Source: CAWIUB01 sp963839995
GTDB taxonomy: Bacteria > Actinomycetota > Actinomycetes > Mycobacteriales > Jatrophihabitantaceae
DNA length: 64,000 nucleotides
Reading direction: 5' to 3'
Assembly: GCA_963839995.1 (NCBI GenBank)
Contig: CAWIXH010000004.1
Span: forward strand, 1-64,000
The translations under genes and the position numbers were made by a program. Below are positions 25,988-34,632 of the stretch, one piece after another. Every line of letters starts with the position of its first letter. The first letter of the stretch is position 1. The notes beneath the pieces were generated by a model. It worked only from the letters and a program-made list of their open reading frames with translations. It did no database searches and had not been told where the DNA came from.

Positions 25988-26818
25988 ATGCCGTGGTTTC
26001 CGGACTTCATCAGTGCCGTGGAGCAGGCACGCATGGAAACCCGGGCGGCGGCCCGCGCCGATCCGGTGGCGCAATACATCAGAGCGCTGAACGAGGGAAC
26101 GACCCACGAGCTGGAAACAGCATGGCCCGGTGAGGTGATCGTCTACGACCCGCGGGCCGGAACGATCCGCGGTCACCGCCGGTTGCGCACATTCGTCGAG
26201 GACAACAAGTCCTGGCTCGCCGTCCACCATGCACGCATCGAGACCGTTGCTTCGACACGGGTCGACGGGCGCGCCGTGGTGGAACTGCTCGCATACCTCA
26301 CCGGTGACGGGCCGGACGTGGCGTGGCCGGTTGCGGTTGTCGCCGAATCCACCGACGCCCTTTCGGTCGTCTTCCGCACCTATTGCAGCCAGCAGCCGGT
26401 GGACGGACGCCGGCATGTCCGACCGCCGATCCTGGAGGCCGGCCGGGACCGACCGGGTGATGTTGTCGGTCGCTACCACGCGGCCCTGGACGAGGGTGAC
26501 GTCAACGCGATCGTTAACACGTTCGCGCCGGACGGCTACTACCGGGAGCCGATCGGCACCCACCGGACCCACCGCGGCGCTGATGAATTGCATTCGTTCT
26601 TCACCTGGCGCTTCAGCGCAGGCGGCGGCATCGGCCTCACGCCGTGCGTGGTGACCGATGACCGAGTGCGCTGCGCCGTCGAATACAACTGCACCCGATG
26701 GGGCAGCCGAGACCTGCCGGCGCAGGCGGGTATTGCGATCTACGAACGGCGTCCGGACGGATTGCTTGCTGCGGCGCGCATCTACGACGACATCGAACTA
26801 CCCGACGGGCGCCACTGA
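25988..26818 (+). CDS. Two-domain NTF2/SnoaL-like protein
   Basis: This 276-residue protein holds two consecutive cone-fold domains. The first has 'DPVAQYIRALNEGTTHELETAWPGEVIVYDPRAGTIRGHRRLRTFVED'; the second has 'DVVGRYHAALDEGDVNAIVNTFAPDGYYREP' and 'YNCTRWGSRDLPAQAGIAIYERRPDG'. ATG 25988 is favoured over GTG 25970 because AAAGGGG lies at the right distance. Such proteins are isomerases, hydrolases or ligand binders; the substrate is unknown. It lies between the SDR and redoxin genes of the same operon. Confidence 0.82.
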   Translation: MPWFPDFISAVEQARMETRAAARADPVAQYIRALNEGTTHELETAWPGEVIVYDPRAGTIRGHRRLRTFVEDNKSWLAVHHARIETVASTRVDGRAVVELLAYLTGDGPDVAWPVAVVAESTDALSVVFRTYCSQQPVDGRRHVRPPILEAGRDRPGDVVGRYHAALDEGDVNAIVNTFAPDGYYREPIGTHRTHRGADELHSFFTWRFSAGGGIGLTPCVVTDDRVRCAVEYNCTRWGSRDLPAQAGIAIYERRPDGLLAAARIYDDIELPDGRH

Positions 26819-26849
26819 CGCGCCCGTACACCTACGAGAGGAGCAACCG

Positions 26850-27473
26850 ATGCGTTCCGACATCGTGCCCGGCAGCGTGTTTCCCGACTACGAGCTACCT
26901 GACCACACGAACACGATGCGCCGGCTCAGCGAACTGCAGGGCGACGACCCCCTCATCCTCACCCTGGCCCGCGGCCACTACTGCCCGAAAGAACACCAAC
27001 AGCATCTACAGCTTGCCGAGTTCTATCCGCAGATCGCGGTCGCTTACACACAGGTCGCCACGATCTCAACCGACGATCATCACACCAGCCAGGAGTTCCG
27101 CGCCTCGGTCGGCGCCCAGTGGCCCTTCCTCGCCGATCCCGATCGCACCGTCCAACGAGACCTCGACATCGTCGAGTACACCGACCCGGAACATGACCCG
27201 ATGATCCCGCACACGCTGGTGCTCAAGCCGGGCCTCGTCGTGCACAGCATCTACAACGGCTACTGGTATTGGGGTAGACCGTCAATCGAAGACCTCCGCC
27301 GTGACCTACGCGCCGCAACGCAGGAGATCCGTCCGGATTGGGACCTCGGCACACCCGGGCTGCGCGAGGCATGGGACGCGGACGACGTCGCCGCGTTCCA
27401 CGGATGGAACAGACGCGCCGCCCAGCACACGACGGGCTCGTTGGAATCACCTCCCGGAGGGACGCCACGATAA
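26850..27473 (+). CDS. Redoxin/peroxiredoxin-like protein
   Basis: This 207-residue thioredoxin-fold protein follows a GAGAGGAGC ribosome site. 'DIVPGSVFPDYELPDHTNTMRRLSEL' and 'LILTLARGHYCPKEHQQHLQL' place a single peroxidatic-type Cys (GHYC) where AhpC/TSA proteins have theirs. 'ISTDDHHTSQEFRASVGAQWPFLADP' follows. No resolving Cys is seen, so it would be a 1-Cys type. It closes the VOC-FAD-SDR-NTF2-redoxin operon, which together looks like a redox or electrophile detoxification pathway; that reading is inference. Confidence 0.82.
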   Translation: MRSDIVPGSVFPDYELPDHTNTMRRLSELQGDDPLILTLARGHYCPKEHQQHLQLAEFYPQIAVAYTQVATISTDDHHTSQEFRASVGAQWPFLADPDRTVQRDLDIVEYTDPEHDPMIPHTLVLKPGLVVHSIYNGYWYWGRPSIEDLRRDLRAATQEIRPDWDLGTPGLREAWDADDVAAFHGWNRRAAQHTTGSLESPPGGTPR

Positions 27474-27852
27474 CGGCTGTTGACCCGGCGCCCTGCCCGG
27501 GTAGTGGCCCAGCCGTGCCGGCGGAATCTGGCAGGACGGGGTTTGTGATCGTCCAAGCCGCGAACGACTCGATCGCTCCGCGTCCGCGAAGGGCGCGGCG
27601 TGCGCCGAGCCAGATTGAGGCACGTCACTTTGCGGCGCGAACTTCCTAGACTGCCCCGCATGGCGCACATATCGTCGCGTCATTCAGTACGAGGTTCATG
27701 CGCATACTCGGCGATCCCTCGGTCGGTTGACGTGAAGTCGCGACGGCCGGTGCTCACCTCGCCGATCGAGCTTGGTGCGCCGACTACACGGTCGGACCCC
27801 AGGACTCGGTCTTCGGTAGGCTGGTGGCTCGACTCCGCTGGGAGGTCGGCTG
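27474..27852. other. No recognisable gene
   Basis: This 380-bp gap follows the redoxin operon. Nothing recognisable is seen apart from possible promoter sequence for the small gene at 27853. Confidence 0.4.
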
Positions 27853-28041
27853 ATGAACGAGATGTACGACAGGCAGCACGTCGACTCGGTTCTCAAACGC
27901 ATCGGAATGCCGACGGACCGACGCAACTCGATCTTGGATGAGATCCCTTTCCCGATCAATCTCGACGAGTTGCAAGCGTTCCTCGTGGCGCACGGCATCA
28001 CCCATGACGGCTTGATCAGCGGCATGGGCGGAAGCCCCTGA
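27853..28041 (+). CDS. Small conserved actinobacterial protein
   Basis: The 62-residue product reads 'MNEMYDRQHVDSVLKRIG' and 'DEIPFPINLDELQAFLVAHGITHDGLI'. A GGGAGG lies 9 bases before the ATG. The second half looks like a short helix pair. Proteins of this pattern occur as solitary small genes in actinobacteria; the function is unknown. Confidence 0.6.
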   Translation: MNEMYDRQHVDSVLKRIGMPTDRRNSILDEIPFPINLDELQAFLVAHGITHDGLISGMGGSP

Positions 28042-28215
28042 GGCCAGCAGCAAGTCGACAGCGTGGACCGCACGTTCACGCCGCTGATCGGGTGCAGTCC
28101 TGTCGAGCGCTTCGGACCGGCTGCTCGACCGATGCGGACTAGGCCTCGAGCGGATCGCGAACCGACTGGATGGCAGCTCCTGAGCGGCCCGGCCACACAA
28201 CTGAAGGAAACTGAC

Positions 28216-28476
28216 ATGCTGTTCATCGCCGAGGGTCAGATTCGCCAGCCGATCGAGGCCAGCGAGCACACGATCGCAGCCGCCTGGCTAGGACCGATGG
28301 TCGATGCCGGGTTCCTCCAGGCGGGATATCTAGACCCAGCCGGGCAACGCGTCGTCATGATCCTCTCCGCGGCAGACCGACTCGAAATCGACGAACGCCT
28401 GGGCGACCTACCGGTCGTCCGTGACCAAAAGGTCAGCTTCACGGTCTCGCAGGTGACCGCCCTCCGCTTCACCTAA
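28216..28476 (+). CDS. YciI/muconolactone-isomerase-like ferredoxin-fold protein
   Basis: The 86-residue protein 'MLFIAEGQIRQPIEASEH' to 'AGYLDPAGQRVVMILSAADR' and 'VSFTVSQVTALRF' has the beta-alpha-beta pattern of the dimeric alpha/beta-barrel superfamily that includes YciI and muconolactone isomerase. ATG 28216 follows GAAGGAAA. The catalytic His/Asp of YciI cannot be placed with confidence. It is a single gene. Confidence 0.6.
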   Translation: MLFIAEGQIRQPIEASEHTIAAAWLGPMVDAGFLQAGYLDPAGQRVVMILSAADRLEIDERLGDLPVVRDQKVSFTVSQVTALRFT

Positions 28477-28780
28477 AATCAGCACCCGACTCCAGTCAGC
28501 ATCGCCGCCGGGACATTGCCAAGCGCGAGCCCCCACCGGTCCTACCGCGACTCCGCTGGGCACCAAGGCCGGACGCCAGCAATCGCCTGGCCGACCGCGC
28601 AGAACAACGCCCCACCGGCGCCTCGCTCCCGCGCCAGTCTGCTCGCGAATCGGCGCTCGCGCCGGTCGCGTGATTACGGCGCGTGGCAGCACCGGCGGGT
28701 CGCCCCACACTGTGCTTGTGCCAGATTCCTGGTTCCGCGTGGTGCCGTCGTTGCCTGTGGTGGGTGGCAGGGTCGCGGGC
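28477..28780. other. No recognisable gene
   Basis: A 300-bp gap between two small plus-strand genes. I see nothing in it. Confidence 0.4.
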
Positions 28781-29201
28781 ATGGTGTCGTGGCAGGAAAT
28801 CGAGGTGGACGCGCCGGAGCTCGCCGCCCGGGTCCGTACGCTGTTTCAGGCTCGCAAGCACAAGACGCTGGCTACGCTGCGCGCCGACGGCTCGCCGCGC
28901 ATCAGCGGCATCGAGACCCAGATCGGCGAGCAGCTGACGTTCGGGTCGATGCCGGCGTCGCGCAAGGGCGCGGATCTGGCCCGCGATCCGCGGGTGGCAT
29001 TGCATAGCCCGTCGGTTGACCCGCCCGATGACGATCCCGGCGCGTGGGTCGGCGAGGCGAAGATCTCCGGGCGCGCCGTGCCGACCAAGGATGGCTTCCG
29101 GGTGGACATCACCGAGGTTGCATTGACGCTATCTCGACGGCGGGCTTGTCATCGAGTCATGGCATCCGGGGCGCGGGCACGAACGGCGAACGCGCGACTG
29201 A
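28781..29201 (+). pseudogene. Pyridoxamine 5'-phosphate oxidase-like protein, frameshifted near C-terminus
   Basis: The FMN-binding split-barrel is visible: 'MVSWQEIEVDAPELAARVRTLFQARKHKTLATLRADGSPRISGIE' with 'MPASRKGADLARDPRVALHS'. The last strand, 'YLDGGLVIESWHPGRGHERRTRD' (split over the frames), is one base out of phase: a single extra base near 29130 shifts the frame, and the original stop would be TGA at 29199-29201. The current frame runs to 29296. The loss affects only the C-terminal 25 or so residues. Confidence 0.75.
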
Positions 29202-29344
29202 ACCGCCTCGCGCCTGCCGCGCAGCCCGTGCGCCCGACCCGAACCGGAGCTTCCTTTGGGCGACAAACCCTTGACTCGATCAGGACGGCTTTCTGACCAG
29301 GTCGCCGGACCTCCTGGGACGTGCCACGTTCGCGACGCCTCGGG

Positions 29345-29854
29345 CTAGGGCGTGTCCCGTAATTGCTGGGTGACGGGGTCGCGTAGCCAGATGCGGATGC
29401 TGGCGACGTCGATGGTGCCGCGGAAGATGTAGTCGCGTTTGTCGTAGCGGGTGGCGACGGCTCGTAGCGCGCGGAGCTTGTTGATGGCGCGTTCGACGGT
29501 GTTGCGCTGCTTGTAGATCTGCGGGTCGAACGCGGGTGGTCGCCCGCCATGTGTGCCTTTGGCGGTGCGGGCGGCGATCTGGTCGGCGGGTTCGGGGATG
29601 GTGGCCTTGATGCCGCTGTGGCGCAGGAGGGTGCGGATGCGTCGGCTGGAGTAGGCCTTGTCGGCCAGCACCCGGTCCGGCCGGGTCCGGGGTCGGCCCC
29701 GGCCGCGGCGGCGGATGCGGATGCCGGCCAGCACCGGGCCGAACGCCAGCGAGTCGTGCCGCTGCCCGGGACTGGTCACCCGCGAGATCGGCCGGCAACG
29801 GGTGTCGGCAGCCAGGTGCAGCTTGCTGGACAGCCCGCCCCGCGAGCGGCCCAA
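29345..29854 (-). CDS. IS5-family transposase, C-terminal frame (OrfB)
   Basis: This 169-residue catalytic half contains 'GRSRGGLSSKLHLAAD', 'VLADKAYSSRRIRTLLR' (second Asp) and 'NTVERAINKLRALRAVATRYDKR' (Glu with Arg). It probably needs a programmed frameshift from the upstream frame, since the first catalytic Asp is in OrfA. The reading frame crosses the terminal inverted repeat and stops at TAG 29345-29347, formed with target DNA. Confidence 0.85.
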   Translation of the reverse strand: MGRSRGGLSSKLHLAADTRCRPISRVTSPGQRHDSLAFGPVLAGIRIRRRGRGRPRTRPDRVLADKAYSSRRIRTLLRHSGIKATIPEPADQIAARTAKGTHGGRPPAFDPQIYKQRNTVERAINKLRALRAVATRYDKRDYIFRGTIDVASIRIWLRDPVTQQLRDTP

Positions 29855-30383
29855 TCCCTCCCGATCACCCTGCCTGGCGGGCGGATTCTTGTAATTCGAC
29901 CCAGCCCCTCGCGCGGTGCCGGACGTGCTCGGCGACCTCCAAGACGGTCGCGGCCAGCCGCTCGGCGGGCACGTCGCGGGGCGGCTGGTGGCGGGCGCCG
30001 GCGGCGTGCTGATGCGCCCGGATCACCGTCGCGTCGACGCCGACCCGCCACTCCCCGGCATCTTGCTCGTCCGCGCCGGTGCGCAACCCGTCCAGGATCT
30101 GCTCCCAGGTGCCATCAGCCGACCAGCGCCGATGCCGGTTGTACACCGTCTTCCAATTCCCATACCCGCCAGGCAGATCCCGCCACGGCGACCCCGTCCG
30201 AACCCGCCACAACACCCCGTTGATCACCCCACGATGATCAACCCAGCGCCGCCCCCGCCGCCGGCGCACCCGCCCCGGCAGCAACGGCTCCAGACGAGCC
30301 CACTCATCGTCGGTCAGGTCATGTCGATCAAGCACCAGCCAGGTCTACTGCACCCAGGCTCGATTCAATTGCGGGACACGCCC
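29348..30383 (-). mobile_element. IS5-family element (IS427-like)
   Basis: Nearly perfect terminal inverted repeats start GGGCGTGTCCCG(T/C)AATTG at both ends. Both are bordered by CTA / TAG, i.e. insertion in a CTAG-type target, common for IS427-like elements. Two overlapping frames encode the transposase. The downstream frame's stop codon (TAG) is partly supplied by the target sequence. Confidence 0.85.
29865..30335 (-). CDS. IS5-family transposase, N-terminal frame (OrfA)
   Basis: The 156-residue N-terminal half starts 'MLDRHDLTDDEWARLEPLLPG' (DUF4096-type domain), continues 'RTGSPWRDLPGGYGNWKTVYNRHRRW' and holds the first catalytic Asp in 'WRVGVDATVIRAHQHAAGA'. It lies immediately upstream of OrfB in a different phase. 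Both frames look undamaged. Confidence 0.85.
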   Translation of the reverse strand: MLDRHDLTDDEWARLEPLLPGRVRRRRGRRWVDHRGVINGVLWRVRTGSPWRDLPGGYGNWKTVYNRHRRWSADGTWEQILDGLRTGADEQDAGEWRVGVDATVIRAHQHAAGARHQPPRDVPAERLAATVLEVAEHVRHRARGWVELQESARQAG

Positions 30384-30614
30384 TAGTCCCGTCCCCGACC
30401 AGCAACCCCTGCTCCATAACAACGACGCCCAACTTCGGCAGCGCACACCACGGCAAGGAAGTAATCGGCGATAGCCGCGCACGGCGCGATCACGCATCGT
30501 GTCAGCGGTGATCGCTCTTCTCACGTCGGTTCTACGAGTGGCCGGCGCGACCGAGGCCCGCGTGTCGTCGCCCGGGTCCCGATCCGGCGCGGATGGGCGT
30601 GCTACACGTCGAGG

Positions 30615-31340
30615 GTGACTTCGCCGATGGTGGACGAGCAGGGTTTGCTGGAGCGGATCAGCGAGTTGCGTTCCGCCGGGCTGACGCCCAAGCAGATCGC
30701 CCGTGCCGTGCGGCTGCGGCCGGCGCAGGTGGCGCCGCTGGTGCGTGCCGCCGCGGCCCGGGCGGCCGGGGAGGTGGCGCTGGTGGGTTGCTGGGTCAAC
30801 CCGGGCTGGAGCGGCGGGCTGCGCATTGCCGGGCGTCCGGACTGGTCCGACCTGTCGCCGGGCGAGCAGACCGCGGGTGGGATGGCCACCGTCGTGGTGG
30901 CCCGTCGGCACCGGCCGAGCCGGGTCTCGGTGTGCGGCTACCTGGTCGACACCCACTGCCTCGGGGTGAAGAACACGCTTGGCCCGCGGGTGATGGGCGA
31001 TGGTGATCTCCCCGCGTTTCTGCGGATCTTCTTCCAACCCTTCGAGCACCTCGGCCCGCCCCTGGCGGCACCGCTGGAGCTGGCCCGGCACCTGGTCTAC
31101 GGGGCGGTGGATGCGGCCCGGCGGCTCGGCTTCGAACCGGCCGCCGACTTCGCCGCCGCGGCCGGCCACCTGGGCCCCTGGGAGGACGAAAACGCGATCA
31201 CCTTCGGCCGCGACGGCATCCCCTACTACGTGGCAGGCCCCTACGACGACGCCGCAGCCGTGCTCCGCACGCTGAACCGGACCGTCGGAAGAGGCAACTT
31301 CCACTACATGACCGCTGCGGATGCCCTCGCGATCGGATGA
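30615..31340 (+). CDS. Conserved actinobacterial hypothetical protein
   Basis: This 241-residue protein has an HTH-like N-terminus ('LLERISELRSAGLTPKQIARAVRLRPAQVAPLVRAAA', residues about 9-45) and a body with 'VGCWVNPGWSGGL', 'GYLVDTHCLGVKNTLGPRVM', 'RHLVYGAVDAARRLGFEPAADF' and 'YYVAGPYDDAAAVLRTLNRTVG'. The 'D-T-H-C-L-G-V-K' and 'H-L-V-Y-G' segments recur in actinobacterial homologues of unknown function. The start is a GTG. Confidence 0.65.
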   Translation: MTSPMVDEQGLLERISELRSAGLTPKQIARAVRLRPAQVAPLVRAAAARAAGEVALVGCWVNPGWSGGLRIAGRPDWSDLSPGEQTAGGMATVVVARRHRPSRVSVCGYLVDTHCLGVKNTLGPRVMGDGDLPAFLRIFFQPFEHLGPPLAAPLELARHLVYGAVDAARRLGFEPAADFAAAAGHLGPWEDENAITFGRDGIPYYVAGPYDDAAAVLRTLNRTVGRGNFHYMTAADALAIG

Positions 31341-31418
31341 GGCAAACTCCAGGGGCTAGCGAGCGTCTCGCCTCGCCATGACGCGCCTCGAACGGTCGTC
31401 CGTGGAACACTTGTCAGC

Positions 31419-31583
31419 GTGTCCGTCATCTCGCCCTCGGATGAGCCGGTTGGCCTGACCGTCCTCCCGCCGGACGAGGCGCTCGAGCGCGCCAAGCCGG
31501 TACCGAAGGACGAAGACCTCATCATTGAAGGACTCACCGACGCCGAGTGGAAGGCGTTCGCCCAGGCTCTCGCCGACCGGTGA
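31419..31583 (+). CDS. Short antitoxin of a PIN-domain toxin pair
   Basis: A GTG-initiated 54-residue protein reads 'VSVISPSDEPVGLTVLPPDEALERAKPVPKDEDLIIEGLTDAEWKAFAQAL'. Its stop overlaps the toxin's GTG by 4 bp (GTGA), the usual coupling of toxin-antitoxin genes. Its C-terminal acidic helix could neutralise the PIN active site. I see no clear AbrB, MazE or RHH domain, so it may autoregulate weakly or by a divergent fold. Confidence 0.65.
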   Translation: MSVISPSDEPVGLTVLPPDEALERAKPVPKDEDLIIEGLTDAEWKAFAQALADR

Positions 31584-32017
31584 GCACCGGCCGTCGCGGT
31601 GCCGTCGTGGTGGACACGATGGCGGTCTCCGCACTGGTCAATGCCACACGCAACAAGGAACTGGCGGCGGCGCACCGACAGGCGATTGCCGGCGACCGGA
31701 TCGTGGTCTCCTTCGCGACGGTGACCGAGTTGCGGTACGGAGCGCTTCACGCTGGCTGGGGCGAGCTGCGCCGTCGCGGGTTGGAGCGCGACCTCGCCCA
31801 GTTCGTCATCGCACAACCGGACGATCAACTGATGCGCACCTGTGCCGAACTCAGGGTCTCATCCGAACGGGCTGGTCACGGCCTGGGCCATAAGATCCAC
31901 GAGGCCGACCGTTGGATCGCTGCAACCGCGCTCCGGCTCCACGTCGATCTGGTGTCTGACGACAGCATCTTCTGCGGCATCCCGGGCCTGACCCTACGGG
32001 CACTCGCCACGCCGTAA
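31580..32017 (+). CDS. PIN-domain ribonuclease toxin (VapC-like)
   Basis: The 145-residue protein from GTG 31580 has the PIN acidic quartet pattern: 'VVVDTMAVSALVN' (first Asp), 'VVSFATVTELRYGAL' (Glu), 'HEADRWIAATALRLHVDLVSDDSIFCGIPGL' (two to three Asp). In VapC family members these bind Mg/Mn to cleave RNA. It is co-translated with the antitoxin upstream. The reading frame is intact, so the pair may be functional and help retain the surrounding island. Confidence 0.82.
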   Translation: MSTGRRGAVVVDTMAVSALVNATRNKELAAAHRQAIAGDRIVVSFATVTELRYGALHAGWGELRRRGLERDLAQFVIAQPDDQLMRTCAELRVSSERAGHGLGHKIHEADRWIAATALRLHVDLVSDDSIFCGIPGLTLRALATP

Positions 32018-32750
32018 CCGGAACATCCGTGGCACGAAGCCGCACAGAATACCGGCACGCGCGCTGCTCACGCGCTCAGTATTCGGCCGATCTCGCGGCC
32101 CGCAGGGGATCCACGGCATCGCTATGCGGTCCCCTCGTCGCGGCGCCCACGGCCATCGAGACTGCGAGTGAACATGCTTATCAGCGCACAAGCGTGCACG
32201 CCGGTCGCACTGATTTCGGCTTGAGCGTGAAACCGCAGAGCCTGAGGCTGGGCGTCACCTGCCCGCTTACACAGAGGATCTGACACGCCGCGCTCACCTC
32301 AGGATCCCGGTTGCTGCAGCAGGCGCGCGAGGCCGCGCGCCGCTCTGGTATGACAGATCTGAGTTGTCACACGCTGACTGTATTTGGGATGGGTGACGAG
32401 CGACAGCGAGTCGACTCGATCACCGAGCAGCGCTCGACACGCGGGGCCGCTGCGGGGCACATAGTCGGTCCGAACCGGACGCCGCCGGGCAGTGGCAGGC
32501 TCGGGACCCGGTCCATTGTGGGCGGCCGCGCTGCGGTGACTGAACACGGCGGGCATGCCCGTCCGGTCATCCGAGTGTTCTGCGTTGATGGCCCGGTGCG
32601 CGGGCTGCAGTATCTGCACCAAGACACAGGGCAGATCGTGTGCGAGCCGACCGAGCGGCAGCAGGTATATAGGTCCGCGCCGATGAGATCGTGTTCACTG
32701 ACTTTGGGCCCTGCCCGGCGGCCTACGTCGACAAGGAACGGACGGCTTGA
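32018..32750. other. 730-bp stretch without recognisable gene
   Basis: The open frames in this stretch, such as the one at 32311-32835, have no recognisable protein features. No repeat or RNA gene is seen. Confidence 0.5.
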
Positions 32751-34025
32751 TCAGCGGACTGTCTCGGCAGGCTGCGGGGGTTTCATGCCGAACAAGAACC
32801 GGGTGGGCCGGAACCGTCGGATCAGCGCTTCGTAGAGGAACAGGGTGCCGGCGAAGGAGGTGATCACCAACAGCGGGTACTTGGCGAGGATTGGCAGGTG
32901 CCAGCCGACGATGACCCACGCGATGGCAACGATGACCGGTTCGTGGAGCAGGTAGCACGGCAGCACTGCCTGGTTCGCATAGCGGGCGGCCCGCCGTGAC
33001 GGCGGCTCACGGCTCACGCTGTCCGCGGCACGGGTCGCTGAGTGGCCCGCTCGGTGAGCCATCAGCGCGCCGGCGAACCCCAGGATTGCGGTGACCCACA
33101 GCCAGCCGGCAACGCCCTGCAGGGCGCTCCAGCCACGCGCGGTGCCGCTCATGACATCGACGCCGGACCGGCGAAGGATCCCCGCCCACCCGACCAGCGC
33201 CGCGGTGGCCAGCAGGGCGCCGGCCAATGCGGGCCGACGTGCGCGTCGCAGCGCCGCCTCGAACCGGCGGTCCGAGGCGATCAGATAGCCGTAGAACAGC
33301 GGAAAGATGTAGCACAGTCGTTCCCAGCCGCCGGTGTTGACGTCCGGGCCGAACGCCGCCTCCACCAGCACGATCGGGACCGCCGCCAACAGCACAACGC
33401 TGGGACCATGCCGGTCGGCCAGGCCGGCCACCCGGTCGACGAGCACAATCCCCCGCGGTCGCCGCAGATACCAGAACGCGGGCAGCAGCGTGATCGAGAA
33501 CAGCAGCAGCACGTACACGAACCACAGGTGCGCCGGATCGAACCCGACGCCACCGGAGGCCCACGACCCGCGTGGTAGCAGACCCCCAGCCATAGCCGGA
33601 ACGTCGAGAAACTCGCGCCAGAACCGCCAGTACGACTCATGGAATCCGGGCTGACCCAGCCGTTCAAGGTAGAACATCGGCGGTACCAGCACCGCCAGAC
33701 CCACCACGAACGGAACGAGCAGGCGGGCCAGACGCTCCCTGACGAACACGCCCGCGGAGCGGGTGCGCAGCGCCTGCCGGACACCCATGCCAGAGACCAC
33801 GAACAGCAGCGGCATCCCCCACAGCGAGCCCCACAACAGGAACACTGTGAACCCGTCGCTGGATCCAGCGTCCTTCACGAACCACGACGTCCCCGAGGCG
33901 AACACCACCGCCGAGTGGAAGACCACCAACCCGGCCACCACGAACGCCCGCAGCAAATCAAGGTCGGCTCGCCGTCCAGCAACAGCAGACGACGCCGCCT
34001 CGACACCGGCCCGGGCTGCGGTCAC
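32751..34025 (-). CDS. Acyltransferase 3 family membrane protein
   Basis: This 424-residue protein has about ten hydrophobic segments, beginning 'RRADLDLLRAFVVAGLVVFHSAVVF', the acyltransferase-3 opening with the conserved His in TM1. 'GMGVRQALRTRSAGVFVRERLARLLVPFVVGLAV' carries the R-x-R-Lx-P motif, and the C-terminal TM has 'LPCYLLHEPVIVAIAWVIVGW' with the family's H-x-P. These enzymes O-acylate cell-surface sugars, glycolipids or antibiotics. It is monocistronic, so the substrate cannot be inferred. The start is the first ATG/GTG before the TM1 motif. Confidence 0.85.
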   Translation of the reverse strand: MTAARAGVEAASSAVAGRRADLDLLRAFVVAGLVVFHSAVVFASGTSWFVKDAGSSDGFTVFLLWGSLWGMPLLFVVSGMGVRQALRTRSAGVFVRERLARLLVPFVVGLAVLVPPMFYLERLGQPGFHESYWRFWREFLDVPAMAGGLLPRGSWASGGVGFDPAHLWFVYVLLLFSITLLPAFWYLRRPRGIVLVDRVAGLADRHGPSVVLLAAVPIVLVEAAFGPDVNTGGWERLCYIFPLFYGYLIASDRRFEAALRRARRPALAGALLATAALVGWAGILRRSGVDVMSGTARGWSALQGVAGWLWVTAILGFAGALMAHRAGHSATRAADSVSREPPSRRAARYANQAVLPCYLLHEPVIVAIAWVIVGWHLPILAKYPLLVITSFAGTLFLYEALIRRFRPTRFLFGMKPPQPAETVR

Positions 34026-34632
34026 GCAGCCCTAATGCCACCGGCCACCCGACTGTTCCCCGCGTGAGCGGTCAACCCGGCCAGGCGGTGATGATCGGGG
34101 CGACTGCGCGCGCGTAACGACGCGGTCCCAGCCGCCGGACAGGTCGAACGCGTGCCACAGGTTCGGCGATAGCACCGACGTCACGCCCGGCGGCGGCGCC
34201 GCTCCCAGCGCTCCCAAGCCGTTGGGCACGACCGCGGGAATGCACCGCGAAGTGAGTCATTGATCGCGCGCGGCACATCCTTCGGCATCATCGCCACGTC
34301 GGGTTAACCACCCGGCAATAAGTGACGCGCATCTCGTGGCCGCGACGCAGGCCCGTCTTTCACGCCCATGAGGGTGGACGCCCGGAACCCAGAACCCGGG
34401 CGGACGCACGCTATCCGTTCTGATCGCTGATCGTGCGCTGCGAGCTCCGCGCAGACATCCCAGGTTCTTCGTGTCAAGCGGCTGCCGGGATCCAGCGTGC
34501 CCAGGCGGTGGTTTCGCCGCTCTCCGCGACGCGCTCAGCTCGGACCGGCCCCACCGCGAGTAGTAGCCGACCACGCGTATGGCACGCGGCACCAGCGTTC
34601 GGCGGGATTCTCCGTAGTAGCCCGGCGCGTTG
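34026..34632. other. 600-bp stretch without recognisable gene
   Basis: Only overlapping random frames appear. A minus-strand segment near 34090-34230 ('GVTSVLSPNLWHAFDLSGGWDRVV') could be the tail of a lost gene but I cannot identify it. Confidence 0.4.
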
